From Janthinobacterium sp. UMAB-56 (GTDB taxonomy: Bacteria > Pseudomonadota > Gammaproteobacteria > Burkholderiales > Burkholderiaceae_D): a stretch of 64,000 nt of DNA. This document shows, in pieces, positions 54,897 to 63,252 of the stretch. The notes under the pieces were generated by a model, which saw nothing but the letters and a program-made list of their open reading frames with translations, ran no database searches and had not been told where the DNA came from. The position numbers and the translations under genes are program-made. The stretch is from contig NZ_LT607652.1 in the NCBI RefSeq assembly GCF_900095265.1, positions 177,560 to 241,559 on the forward strand, read 5' to 3'. Numbering within the stretch: the stretch's first letter is position 1; each line of letters opens with the position of its first letter.

Positions 54897-55061
54897 TCAT
54901 CCCATCTCGGCCGTGTCGATGAAGTTGATGCCCCGCTCGAGCGCGTAATCGAGCTGGCTGTGCGCTTCGGCTTCGCTATTCTGTTCGCCGAAGGTCATCG
55001 TGCCCAGGCAGATCCGGCTCACTTCCAGGCTGCTGGAACCGAGTCCGACCTTCGCCATCAT
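54897..55061 (-). pseudogene. tas: tas aldo/keto reductase, 5' part
   Basis: The frame reads [20 protein letters not shown], then TMTFGEQNSEAEAH and YALERGINFIDTAEM, which is the start of Tas, an NADPH-dependent aldo/keto reductase. Right after AEM it enters the insert and ends in Gly-stop (54897-54899). The remaining enzyme is at 52545-53435. The ATG at 55061 (or 55058) overlaps the pyrD stop, so tas was translated from the pyrD mRNA by coupling. Confidence 0.85.
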
Positions 55062-56107
55062 GCTGGCTGTTTGCCGCGCAGCGCGCGTGCGCAATCCTTG
55101 ATCAGGGCCGGCCCCGCGTAAATCAGGCCGCTGTACAGCTGCACCAGCTGCGCGCCCGCCTCGAACTTGGCCAAGGCATCCTTGCCCTGCATGATGCCGC
55201 CCACGCCGATGATGGGCAGTGCATCGCCCAGTTCCGCCTTCAGCAAACGGATGACATTGTTCGATAGTTCGAACACGGGCGCGCCCGACAGGCCGCCCGC
55301 TTCCGCGCCGTGCGGCATGCCTTCGACGGCGCTGCGCGACAGGGTCGTGTTGGTGGCGATGACGCCGTCGATGCGGTGGCGCGTGAGCGAGTCGGCGATG
55401 CTTTTCACCTGTTCGCCATCCATGTCCGGCGCGATTTTGAGAGCCAGCGGAACATAGCGCTTGTGCTGGTCGGCCAGGCGCGCCTGCGCTTGCTTCAGCT
55501 GCGACAGCAGGGCGTCAAGTTCCGACGCGCCCTGCAACTGGCGCAAATTCTTGGTGTTCGGCGACGAGATGTTCACCGTCACGTAGCTGGCGTAGGGGTA
55601 GACTTTTTCCAGGCACAGCAGGTAGTCGTCTGCCGCCCGCTCGATCGGCGTGTCGGCGTTCTTGCCGATGTTCAGGCCCAGCACGCCGGCGCGGTCCTGG
55701 TAAAACTTCGACGCCTGCACATTCGCCACGAAGGCGTCCACACCGCCATTGTTAAAACCCATGCGGTTGATGATGCCCTGCGCCTGCGGCAGGCGGAACA
55801 TGCGCGGTTTCGGATTGCCGGCCTGCGCGCGCGGCGTGACGGTGCCCACTTCGATGGAGCCAAAACCCAGGTCGGCCAGCGCGTCGATGTAAGCGCCATC
55901 CTTGTCCAGGCCGGCGGCCAGGCCCACGGGATTCGGGAAGGTGATGCCCATCACGGTGCGCGGATCAAGAGCAGGCTTGCCGGCCAGCTTCGTCAGGCCC
56001 AGCGCGCTGGCACGTTTCAGGGCGGGCAGGGTGAGATGGTGGGCCGCTTCGGCATCCATCGAAAACAGCAGCGGGCGGGCGAGTGAGTACAGGAATTTTT
56101 CAGACAT
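55058..56107 (-). CDS. pyrD: Dihydroorotate dehydrogenase (quinone), class 2
   Basis: A 349-residue membrane-associated FMN enzyme of pyrimidine synthesis that passes electrons to quinone. The N-terminal helical extension ([20 protein letters not shown]) is the class 2 quinone-site feature. FMN-site motifs are [25 protein letters not shown] and [14 protein letters not shown], with the Ser base of class 2. I start at 56107, where the family begins; the frame reaches 56251 without support. The stop overlaps the start of the tas fragment. Confidence 0.94.
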   Translation of the reverse strand: MSEKFLYSLARPLLFSMDAEAAHHLTLPALKRASALGLTKLAGKPALDPRTVMGITFPNPVGLAAGLDKDGAYIDALADLGFGSIEVGTVTPRAQAGNPKPRMFRLPQAQGIINRMGFNNGGVDAFVANVQASKFYQDRAGVLGLNIGKNADTPIERAADDYLLCLEKVYPYASYVTVNISSPNTKNLRQLQGASELDALLSQLKQAQARLADQHKRYVPLALKIAPDMDGEQVKSIADSLTRHRIDGVIATNTTLSRSAVEGMPHGAEAGGLSGAPVFELSNNVIRLLKAELGDALPIIGVGGIMQGKDALAKFEAGAQLVQLYSGLIYAGPALIKDCARALRGKQPA

Positions 56108-56310
56108 GGGGCGCTTTGAGTAGGTGTGCGGGCTGCCGGGAAGGGCTGGCGGCGCGCGAAATAAGTGCCGTATTTTACCGTGTTCCGCGCGGCTGCCGGG
56201 TGTATAGTTCCTGTTGGTAAAATGCAATATTGAAATCCTGATAATTTGCATTCGACCTTGGACTTTCCTGTTTCTTTTCTTTTCTCTTTACCTCATAAGC
56301 GAGACATCGA

Positions 56311-59300
56311 TTGAAAAAGACACGCATATTGACGGCCATCGCCGCCGCCAGCGCACTGCTGTTGAGCCACCCGGCCCTGGCCCTGCCCAATACACAAGAC
56401 ACCCGCATGCTGAGCGAACCGGCCGTCTCCAGCCGCCATATCGCCTTCATCTATGCGGGCGATGTGTGGCTGTCGAACCTGGACGGCGGCGGCGCGCGGC
56501 GATTGACGTCCGACCTGGGCTACAAGTCCAACCCGGTGTTCTCGCCCGACGGCAGCCTGATCGCGTATAGCGCCAGCATCGACGGCAATGTCGACGTGTA
56601 TGTGATCGCGGCGGCGGGCGGCGTGCCGCGCCGCCTGACTTTCCACCCGGGTGTTGATCTGGCGCAATCGTTCACGCCCGATGGCCAGGCCGTGATGTTC
56701 ACTTCGCCCCGCGCCGCCTTCAATAACCGTTTCCAGAAGCTGTTGACGGTGCCGGTGGCGGGCGGCGTGGAAACGCAGCTGGAGATCCCCAACGCATCGC
56801 GCGCCACGTATTCGCCCGATGGCAAGCGCATCGCCTACAACCCGTTGGCGCCCGCCTTCAAGCAGTGGAAGCGCTACCGGGGCGGCACCAATTCCTGGCT
56901 GTGGCTGTTTTCGTCCAGCGACAAATCCATCGAAAAAATCCCCCAGCCGACTACGCGCTCGAACGACGTCGACCCCATGTGGCTGGGCGATACCGTGTAC
57001 TTCCGCTCCGACCGCAACGGCGAATTCAATCTGTTTGCCTACGACGTGAAGACGAAGGCCGTGCGCCAGTTGACGCAGCATGCGGATTTCCCCGTGCTGA
57101 ACGCGTCGGCGGCGAACGGCACCATCGTCTACGAGCAGGCCGGCTACCTGCACGCGTTTGACATCGCCAGCGGCCAGGCGCACAAGCTGAGCATCGGCGT
57201 GGCCAGCGACCTGGGGCAGACGCGCCCCCGCTGGGTCAAGAACGCGAAATATATCCGCGACGCCTCGATTTCGCCGTCGGGCGCGCGCATCGCCTTCGAG
57301 TACCGGGGCGAGATCGTCACCATCCCCGCCGACAAGGGCGACGTGCGCAATCTGACGCAGACGGCCGGCGCCCACGAGCGCACGCCCATCTGGTCGCCCG
57401 ATGGCCGTTCGGTCGCGTATTTCTCGGACGAGTCGGGCGAGTATGAATTGCATGTGCGCTCGCAGGATGGCAAGGGCGCGGTGAAGAAACTCAAGCTCAA
57501 TGGCAGCGGCTTCTATGACAACGCCGTCTGGTCGCCCGACAGCAAGAAGATCGCGTTTGCCGACAATGGCTGGAGCATGTACGTGATCGACGTTGGTAAC
57601 GGCAAGGTGCAAAGAATAGCCACGGAACCGATGTATGGTGTCGACAAGAGCATGCGCGCCGCGTGGGCGCCCGATTCGCGCTGGCTGGCCTACACGCTCA
57701 ATTCGCCCACTTACACGCGCAGCGCGTATATCTATTCCGTCGAGCAGAACAAGTCCATGCCGGTGACCGATGGCCTGTCCGATGTGGCCCAGCCCGTGTT
57801 CGACAAGAGCGGAAAATACCTGTACTTCTTCGCTTCGACGAATGCAGGCCCCAGCAACAACTGGTTCTCGCAGCAGAATGAAGACAACCTGGTGACGCGC
57901 ACCGTATGGATGGCCGTGCTGCGGCGCGATTTGCCGTCGCCACTGATCAAGGAAAGCGACGAGGAAAAGGCGGCCGGCGCGGACGCCAAAATAGACACGG
58001 CGAGGGCGGAGCCGGAAGCGAAAAACGAGCCGAAGGTCGATCCGAAGACGGGCCGTGACGACCCGAAAGTGACCGTGGCGCCGGTGGCGCCGATCCACAT
58101 CGATTTCGACGGCATTGCCACGCGCATCGTCGACCTGCCGCTGCCGGCCGCGCAGTTCTCCAGCCTGACCGCCGGCTCTGCGGGGCAGATCTTTTTGCTG
58201 CGCGAAAGCGATGGCAAGAAGGCCGTGCAGCGCTTCGATCTGAAACAACGCAAGGCGGAAACCGTGGTGGCGGAGGCCGATGATTTCGAGGTATCGGCCG
58301 ACGGCAAGAAGCTGTTGTACCGCCACAAAGACAACTGGGCCATGGGTAGCGCCACGGGCAAGCTGCTGGCGCCAGGCGAAGGCAAGATCAAGGTCGACGC
58401 CATCGAAGTGAAAGCCGACCCGCGCGCCGAGTGGACGCAGATTTTCAACGAAGTCTGGCGCATCAACCGCGATTATTTCTATGATCCGGGCATGCACGGC
58501 GTGGACTGGAAAGCCATGCGCGACAAGTACGCCGTGTTCCTGCCCGAGCTGTCCAGCCGCGCCGACCTGAACCGCTTGATTCAGTGGATGTGCAGCGAAC
58601 TGGCCGTGGGCCACCATCGCGGCGGCGGCGGCGACGATTTTATCGGGGCAAAGAAGGTGCCGGGGGGCTTGCTGGGCGCCGATTATGAAGTGAGCAATGG
58701 CCGTTACCGCTTCAAGAAGGTGTATGGTGGTTTGAACTGGAATCCGGCCCTGCGCGCGCCGCTGACGGAGCCGGGCCTGAACGTGAAGGCGGGTGAATAT
58801 CTGCTGGCCGTCGACAGCCGGCCGCTGGCGCCTCCCACCAACTTGTACAGCGCCTTCGACAATACGGCCGGCAAGGCGATCGACCTCACTGTGGGACCAT
58901 CGGCCGATGGCAAGGGCGCGCGCACCATCACGGTGGTGCCCGTGCCCAACGAGGATGCCTTGCGCAACCGCGACTGGATCGAGGGCAATATGAGCAAGGT
59001 CAATGCGGCAAGCAATGGCAAGATTGCCTACGTATACGTGCCCAATACGGCGGGCCTGGGCCACACCTATTTCAAGCGCTATTTCTTCCCGCAGGCGGAC
59101 AAGCAGGCCATCATCGTTGACGAACGGTTCAATGGCGGCGGCAGCGTGGCCGATTACTATATCGAGATCTTGCAGAAGAAGGAAATCGCCTGGTGGACCA
59201 TGCGTTACGGCGCCGACATGAAGACGCCGTCGGCCTCGATTCAGGGCCCGCGCGCCATGCTGATCGACGAGACGGCCGGTTCGGGCGGCGACCTGCTGCC

Positions 59301-59622
59301 GTGGATGTTCCGCAAAAATAAGCTGGGCCCGCTGATCGGCAAGGCCACCTGGGGCGGCCTGGTGGGCGTGTTGGGCTTCCCCGTGCTGATGGATGGCGGC
59401 TTCATCACGGCGCCTAACCTGGCGTTCTGGACGCGCGAGAATGGCTGGGGCGTGGAAAACGAAGGCGTGCCACCCGATATCGAAGTCGAGCAAACGCCAG
59501 CCGACATCATCGCCGGCCGCGATCCGCAGCTGGAAAAGGCGATTGAGGTGATCCAGGCCGAACTGGCAAGGAATCCGCCCGTGCGGCCTGCACGTCCTGC
59601 GTTTCCGGACAAGAGCAAGTAA
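56311..59622 (+). CDS. Tricorn-type S41 peptidase, exported
   Basis: The 1103-residue protein starts at TTG and has a signal peptide (MKKTRILTAIAAASALLLS). It contains two beta-propeller regions with FSPDGSLIAYS-type blades, a PDZ-like part (about 750-860), and a C-terminal S41 peptidase core with FNGGGSVADYY and DETAGSGGDLLPWMF, where the Ser in TAGSGGD corresponds to the tricorn nucleophile. Tricorn proteases degrade peptides to short fragments; being exported, this one probably acts in the periplasm. GCGAG lies 6 bases before the TTG. The length matches the family. Confidence 0.9.
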   Translation: MKKTRILTAIAAASALLLSHPALALPNTQDTRMLSEPAVSSRHIAFIYAGDVWLSNLDGGGARRLTSDLGYKSNPVFSPDGSLIAYSASIDGNVDVYVIAAAGGVPRRLTFHPGVDLAQSFTPDGQAVMFTSPRAAFNNRFQKLLTVPVAGGVETQLEIPNASRATYSPDGKRIAYNPLAPAFKQWKRYRGGTNSWLWLFSSSDKSIEKIPQPTTRSNDVDPMWLGDTVYFRSDRNGEFNLFAYDVKTKAVRQLTQHADFPVLNASAANGTIVYEQAGYLHAFDIASGQAHKLSIGVASDLGQTRPRWVKNAKYIRDASISPSGARIAFEYRGEIVTIPADKGDVRNLTQTAGAHERTPIWSPDGRSVAYFSDESGEYELHVRSQDGKGAVKKLKLNGSGFYDNAVWSPDSKKIAFADNGWSMYVIDVGNGKVQRIATEPMYGVDKSMRAAWAPDSRWLAYTLNSPTYTRSAYIYSVEQNKSMPVTDGLSDVAQPVFDKSGKYLYFFASTNAGPSNNWFSQQNEDNLVTRTVWMAVLRRDLPSPLIKESDEEKAAGADAKIDTARAEPEAKNEPKVDPKTGRDDPKVTVAPVAPIHIDFDGIATRIVDLPLPAAQFSSLTAGSAGQIFLLRESDGKKAVQRFDLKQRKAETVVAEADDFEVSADGKKLLYRHKDNWAMGSATGKLLAPGEGKIKVDAIEVKADPRAEWTQIFNEVWRINRDYFYDPGMHGVDWKAMRDKYAVFLPELSSRADLNRLIQWMCSELAVGHHRGGGGDDFIGAKKVPGGLLGADYEVSNGRYRFKKVYGGLNWNPALRAPLTEPGLNVKAGEYLLAVDSRPLAPPTNLYSAFDNTAGKAIDLTVGPSADGKGARTITVVPVPNEDALRNRDWIEGNMSKVNAASNGKIAYVYVPNTAGLGHTYFKRYFFPQADKQAIIVDERFNGGGSVADYYIEILQKKEIAWWTMRYGADMKTPSASIQGPRAMLIDETAGSGGDLLPWMFRKNKLGPLIGKATWGGLVGVLGFPVLMDGGFITAPNLAFWTRENGWGVENEGVPPDIEVEQTPADIIAGRDPQLEKAIEVIQAELARNPPVRPARPAFPDKSK

Positions 59623-59640
59623 GCTGTAAAGCAGGCATGT

Positions 59641-59668
59641 AAAAAAGGGGCGCAAGCCCCTTTTTTAC
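59641..59668. terminator. Bidirectional terminator between the tricorn and bpt genes
   Basis: The hairpin AAGGGGC-gca-AGCCCCTT is flanked by an A-run and a T-run. Confidence 0.85.
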
Positions 59669-60387
59669 ATCACCGCCCACTGCCCCTTGATGCGTGCTTC
59701 CAGCGGCTTGAAGTTGATTTTATAGGCCATCTTCGGGCTTTGTTCGATCCAGTAGCCCAGGTAGATATACGGCAGGCCCAGTTCCTGCGCTTGGGCGATT
59801 TGCCACAGCACGTTGTAGGTGCCGTAGGAGGCGCCTACAACGTCGGGATCAAAAAAAGTGTAGACGGACGACAGGCCGTCGGCCAGCACGTCGATGATGC
59901 TGACCATGCGCAGCGTGCCTTCGGCATCGCGGAATTCCACCAGGCGCGTGTTGACCCGGCTTTGCAGCAGAAATTGCGCGTACTGGTCGCGGCTGTCCTG
60001 GTCCATGCCGCCGCCCGCGTGGCGCGTGCTCTGGTAGCGCAGGTACAGCTCGTAGTGCTCGTCGAGAAAGGACAGGCTGGCCACGCCCGCTTGCAGGTCG
60101 GCGTGCCGGTTCCAGGCGCGGCGCTGGTTGCGGTTGGGCGTGAAGGACTGCGCCACCACGCGCACGGGGATGCAGGCCTGGCAGCCGTCGCAATACGGTC
60201 GGTAGGTAAAAATGCCGCTGCGGCGAAAGCCGTTGCGCACCAGTTCCGAATACACGTCGCTGTTGATCAGGTGCGAAGGCGTGGCGACCTGCGAGCGGGC
60301 CTGGCGGTCGTCCAGGTAGCTGCACGGGTAGGGCGCCGTCGTGTAAAACTGCAGGGTGGCAAACGGTAGTTCGTTCAGGTGCGTCAT
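59665..60387 (-). CDS. bpt: Aspartate/glutamate leucyltransferase (Bpt)
   Basis: The 240-residue enzyme transfers Leu from Leu-tRNA to proteins with N-terminal Asp or Glu, marking them for ClpAP. The ATE-type start [20 protein letters not shown], the Cys cluster [13 protein letters not shown], and the C-terminal [14 protein letters not shown] are family signatures. It lies 60 bases downstream of aat in the same direction, the common pair for the bacterial N-degron pathway. Confidence 0.95.
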   Translation of the reverse strand: MTHLNELPFATLQFYTTAPYPCSYLDDRQARSQVATPSHLINSDVYSELVRNGFRRSGIFTYRPYCDGCQACIPVRVVAQSFTPNRNQRRAWNRHADLQAGVASLSFLDEHYELYLRYQSTRHAGGGMDQDSRDQYAQFLLQSRVNTRLVEFRDAEGTLRMVSIIDVLADGLSSVYTFFDPDVVGASYGTYNVLWQIAQAQELGLPYIYLGYWIEQSPKMAYKINFKPLEARIKGQWAVM

Positions 60388-60447
60388 GCTGATCCTGTCT
60401 GGTCTGTCCGCGGCAATGGAAATCTGCGTGAAGCTATCATAGCTTTT

Positions 60448-61164
60448 TTATGCCGCTGGCGCAGCCTGCCAATCGGTGATTTGCGCTGTTTCAATGGCGC
60501 TGCGTACATGGGCCAGGAAGCGCGCGCGCGAAATGGGCGCCGCGCCCAGCGAGGCCAGGTGTTTGGTTTCTTGCTGACAGTCAATCATGGCCACGCCGCG
60601 CGCCTGCAAAAAGCGCACGAGGTGCGCCAGCGCGATCTTCGAGCCATCCGAGACGCGGGCGAACATCGATTCGCCATAGAACATGCGCCCGATCGATACG
60701 CCATACGCGCCGCCCACCAGTTCACCATCGAGCCACAGTTCCGACGAGTGCGCGTAGCCCAGCTTGTGCAAGCCCGTGTAGCCGGCGATGATTTCGTCAG
60801 AAATCCAGGTGCCCGGGCCATCCTTGCGCGGCGCGGCGCAGGCGCGCATCACCCCTTCGAAATCACCGTCGAAGCGCAACTGCCAGCGCCCGTCTGTGGC
60901 GGCGCTGCGTTCGACCTTGCGCAGCGTCTTGGCCAGGCTGTCTGAGACCTTGAAGTCCTCCGTCATCAGCACCATGCGCGGATCGGTGCTCCACCACAGG
61001 ATGGGCTGGCCTTCGGAAAACCAGGGGAAGATGCCGTGTTTGTAGGCATCGAGCAGGCGTGCGGGCGACAGGTCGGCGCCGGCCGCCAGCAGGCCGGGTG
61101 CTTCGTCCGTCAGGGCGCGCGAGACGTCGGGAAACGGGGTGTGGATGTCGAGCCAGGGAATCAT
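60448..61164 (-). CDS. aat: Leucyl/phenylalanyl-tRNA-protein transferase
   Basis: A 238-residue GNAT-fold enzyme that adds Leu or Phe to N-terminal Arg or Lys, tagging proteins for ClpAP. Family motifs are [48 protein letters not shown] and [18 protein letters not shown]. Upstream of it is the NUDIX gene at 61195, 30 bases away, so the three may share a transcript. Confidence 0.96.
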   Translation of the reverse strand: MIPWLDIHTPFPDVSRALTDEAPGLLAAGADLSPARLLDAYKHGIFPWFSEGQPILWWSTDPRMVLMTEDFKVSDSLAKTLRKVERSAATDGRWQLRFDGDFEGVMRACAAPRKDGPGTWISDEIIAGYTGLHKLGYAHSSELWLDGELVGGAYGVSIGRMFYGESMFARVSDGSKIALAHLVRFLQARGVAMIDCQQETKHLASLGAAPISRARFLAHVRSAIETAQITDWQAAPAA

Positions 61165-61194
61165 GCGGCGTCAAAGTTGGCAGGTGGCAGGGGC

Positions 61195-61773
61195 TTACTC
61201 GGCATCCGTGCGCGCCATCGGGCGCGTGATGTCGCCCGTATGGACGCCATAGCTGCCGCCTTTGCGGATTTTCACGCGGTCGGCAAAGAACAGTTCCAGA
61301 GTGGCGCGAATGGTGGGAAAGGCCAGGTCATCCCAGGGAATCTGCGCTTCCGTAAACAGCTGCACGTCCAGGCTTTCGATGCCCGGTGCGAAATCGAGGT
61401 CGCGCAAACGCGCCAGGTAAAACAAGTGCACCTGGTGCACGCGCTGCACGTTCAGCATCGAAAACAGTGGACCCAGTTCGATATTGGCGCCCGCTTCCTC
61501 CACCGTTTCGCGCTCGGCCGCGTCGGAGGTCGTTTCATCGTTTTCCATGAAGCCGGCCGGCAGGGTCCAGTAGCCCAGGCGCGGCTCGATGGCGCGCTTG
61601 CACAGCAAGACCTGCAGCTGGCCATCTTCTTCCCAGACGGGAATCGAGCCGACCACCATTTTCGGGTTCTGGTAATGGATGGCGTCACAGTTGGCGCAGA
61701 CATAGCGCAGACGGTTGTCGCCTTCCGGGATGGACAGGCTGACAGGATGGGCGCATTCGGAGCAGAATTTCAT
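61195..61773 (-). CDS. NUDIX hydrolase with N-terminal zinc ribbon
   Basis: The 192-residue protein starts at MKFCSECAHPV. A zinc ribbon (C4-x2-C7 and C-A-N-C) is followed by the NUDIX box, GFMENDETTSDAAERETVEEAG (GX5EX7REUXEEXG), near residue 80. It probably hydrolyses an ADP-sugar or NADH-like pyrophosphate, as NudC relatives with zinc ribbons do. I prefer the ATG at 61773; the open frame extends upstream to 61833 but without conserved residues. It is the first gene of the likely NUDIX-aat-bpt unit. Confidence 0.88.
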   Translation of the reverse strand: MKFCSECAHPVSLSIPEGDNRLRYVCANCDAIHYQNPKMVVGSIPVWEEDGQLQVLLCKRAIEPRLGYWTLPAGFMENDETTSDAAERETVEEAGANIELGPLFSMLNVQRVHQVHLFYLARLRDLDFAPGIESLDVQLFTEAQIPWDDLAFPTIRATLELFFADRVKIRKGGSYGVHTGDITRPMARTDAE

Positions 61774-61948
61774 GGGCGGGCTTGGAGTAGGGATGGCATC
61801 AGCTAAGACGATAGTGTAACGCTTACTGTACACCGATTGCGCGCGGCGTGGCGTGACGGGCGGACACTATGCCAGCCGGCAATCGGCCGCAGCATGTAAC
61901 GACGTTTTTAATTTAATGGCTCTATTGCAGCCGAAGTTGAGATAGCTA

Positions 61949-61978
61949 TTGCCTAAGCCCCCTGTTTGCCCTTATAAT
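61949..61978 (+). promoter_or_regulatory. Promoter of the first initiator tRNA gene
   Basis: TTGCCT (61949-61954) and TATAAT (61973-61978) are 18 bases apart. The -10 box ends only 5 bases before the mature tRNA 5' end. Confidence 0.7.
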
Positions 61979-61983
61979 TCGAG

Positions 61984-62060
61984 TGCGGGGTGGAGCAGTC
62001 TGGCAGCTCGTCGGGCTCATAACCCGAAGGTCACAGGTTCAAATCCTGTCCCCGCAACCA
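61984..62060 (+). tRNA. Initiator tRNA-fMet (CAT), copy 1
   Basis: A 77-base tRNA reading TGCGGGGTGGAGCAGTC to CCGCAACCA. The anticodon stem has three consecutive G-C pairs (GGG/CCC) around CTCATAA, the mark of the initiator. Position 1 is T, opposite A72. CCA is encoded. Confidence 0.93.
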
Positions 62061-62068
62061 ATACCTGA

Positions 62069-62107
62069 AAGCCGCTGACTCTTGAAAAAGATCAGCGGCT
62101 TTTTTCA
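62069..62107 (+). terminator. Terminator between the two initiator tRNA genes
   Basis: A 10-base stem AAGCCGCTGA/TCAGCGGCTT with a 13-base loop is followed by a T-run. Confidence 0.85.
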
Positions 62108-62167
62108 TTGCTGCCCAACGGCAAACGCCGGCAGGCGGGGCAGGCATGACATTGTCAAATCTTGCCC

Positions 62168-62197
62168 TTTACGCGGCGCAACAATCTGGTATATAAT
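62168..62197 (+). promoter_or_regulatory. Promoter of the second initiator tRNA gene
   Basis: TATAAT (62192-62197) is 5 bases from the tRNA 5' end, the same spacing as copy 1. A weak -35 (TTTACG at 62168-62173) lies 18 bases upstream. Confidence 0.55.
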
Positions 62198-62202
62198 TCT
62201 GC

Positions 62203-62279
62203 TGCGGGGTGGAGCAGTCTGGCAGCTCGTCGGGCTCATAACCCGAAGGTCACAGGTTCAAATCCTGTCCCCGCAACCA
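62203..62279 (+). tRNA. Initiator tRNA-fMet (CAT), copy 2
   Basis: All 77 bases are identical to copy 1. It has its own -10 box and terminator, so the two genes are transcribed separately. Confidence 0.93.
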
Positions 62280-62283
62280 ATTC

Positions 62284-62323
62284 GAAGCCGCTGGTTCCTC
62301 GCAAGAGGGCCAGCGGTTTTTTC
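62284..62323 (+). terminator. Terminator after the second initiator tRNA gene
   Basis: A stem CCGCTGG/CCAGCGG around an AT-poor loop is followed by six Ts. The convergent XRE gene ends at 62327. Confidence 0.75.
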
Positions 62324-62326
62324 GTT

Positions 62327-63142
62327 TTAAAGTGCTTCGTTCCAAGGCGCTGCTTCTTGCTGCACTTGGCGCGCATACACCACCAGCCGCAAGTGGCGGT
62401 CCGCATCGATGGTCAGCGAGGTGTGCTCATAGGCGACCTTCTCGCCGTCGACTTCCAGGCGGCGCACGCCGGCGCACGGCGCATGCACGTCGTGGCGGCG
62501 CCACCATCGCTTGAATTCGGGCGAGACTTTTTCCAGTTCCTCCACCAGCGCGTGGATATCGGCTTCCTGCGCGGCGCGTGCGTAGTCGCGGCGAAAGCTC
62601 GACAGCATCAGCGGCGCCTGCTCTTCCCAGGCCATGAAGCGTGAGCGCAGCAGCGGATCGGTAAACAAGAGCCACAACAGATTGCGGCGCGAGGCAGCAT
62701 GCGCACCGAAGCCAAACAGGGCATCCGCTTCGCCGTTAAACGCCAGCACGTCCCAGCGCAGGTTCAGCACATAGGCCGGATGCACCAGTTCGTGCATCAA
62801 TCGGCGCACCGGCGGCGGCACCACGCAATACGTCTTGCCCTCTTCGGCAGGCGGACGCGCATGCGCCAGCAGGAACAGGTGGCGGCGCTCGCCTGCGTCC
62901 AGTTTCAGCACTTCGGCCAGCTTGTCGAGAAAGGCGCTGGAGACGCCGATGTCGCGCCCCTGCTCCAGCCAGGTGTACCAGGTCAACCCCACACCGGCCA
63001 GCGCCGCCACTTCTTCGCGGCGCAGTCCCGGCGTCCTGCGTCGTCCGCCGCCGGGCAAGCCGACCTCTTCGGGTGACAGCCGCGCGCGTCGCGCCTGCAG
63101 GTAGGCGGCCAGTTCGTGGCGGGTGCGGGCCAAAGTGCGCAT
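62327..63142 (-). CDS. XRE-family regulator with MmyB-like ligand domain
   Basis: The 271-residue protein has an N-terminal helix-turn-helix (RLSPEEVGLPGGGRRRTPGL then REEVAALAGVGLTWYTWLEQ) and a C-terminal MmyB-like PAS-type domain (VLNLRWDVLAFNGEADALFG onward). MmyB regulators commonly control a neighbouring dehydrogenase or transporter, and here the divergent MFS exporter is the obvious target. The ligand is unknown. It ends next to the tRNA terminator. Confidence 0.9.
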   Translation of the reverse strand: MRTLARTRHELAAYLQARRARLSPEEVGLPGGGRRRTPGLRREEVAALAGVGLTWYTWLEQGRDIGVSSAFLDKLAEVLKLDAGERRHLFLLAHARPPAEEGKTYCVVPPPVRRLMHELVHPAYVLNLRWDVLAFNGEADALFGFGAHAASRRNLLWLLFTDPLLRSRFMAWEEQAPLMLSSFRRDYARAAQEADIHALVEELEKVSPEFKRWWRRHDVHAPCAGVRRLEVDGEKVAYEHTSLTIDADRHLRLVVYARQVQQEAAPWNEAL

Positions 63143-63183
63143 GGTGCTGTCTTTCTTGTGAGCCTGTTGCTATCAGTAATAGC

Positions 63184-63210
63184 ATAAACAGTTAAATTGT
63201 AATTGTTTAT
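63184..63210. promoter_or_regulatory. Inverted repeat in the XRE-MFS divergent gap
   Basis: Perfect arms ATAAACA and TGTTTAT are separated by 13 bases. A second small inverted repeat, GCTAT-cagta-ATAGC, lies next to it at 63169-63183. Either could be the operator for the XRE regulator. Confidence 0.45.
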
Positions 63211-63252
63211 ATTGTATTTCAGAATGCCTGCTTTCTTCCCGAAAGCTTGCCC

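Larger units (their letters stand above)
53436..54902. other. 1,467-bp AT-rich insertion inside tas
   Basis: The insert is bounded exactly by the two halves of tas: removing it restores AEM-YPV in frame. It is poorer in G+C than the flanks (17 of 60 bases are G or C at 54241-54300). It holds a frameshifted toxin tail, an immunity-type gene and unidentified debris. I see no transposase, terminal inverted repeat or target-site duplication, so the mechanism is not shown. Confidence 0.75.

Noticed and set aside
53436-54902. Transposon or integron origin of the insert
   Set aside because: The ends show no inverted repeats, no target duplication and no transposase, so I call it only an insertion.
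56293-59655. A 1120-codon minus-strand open frame
   Set aside because: It is antisense to the tricorn protease gene. It has the His/Arg/Gly bias of a shadow frame and no family motif.
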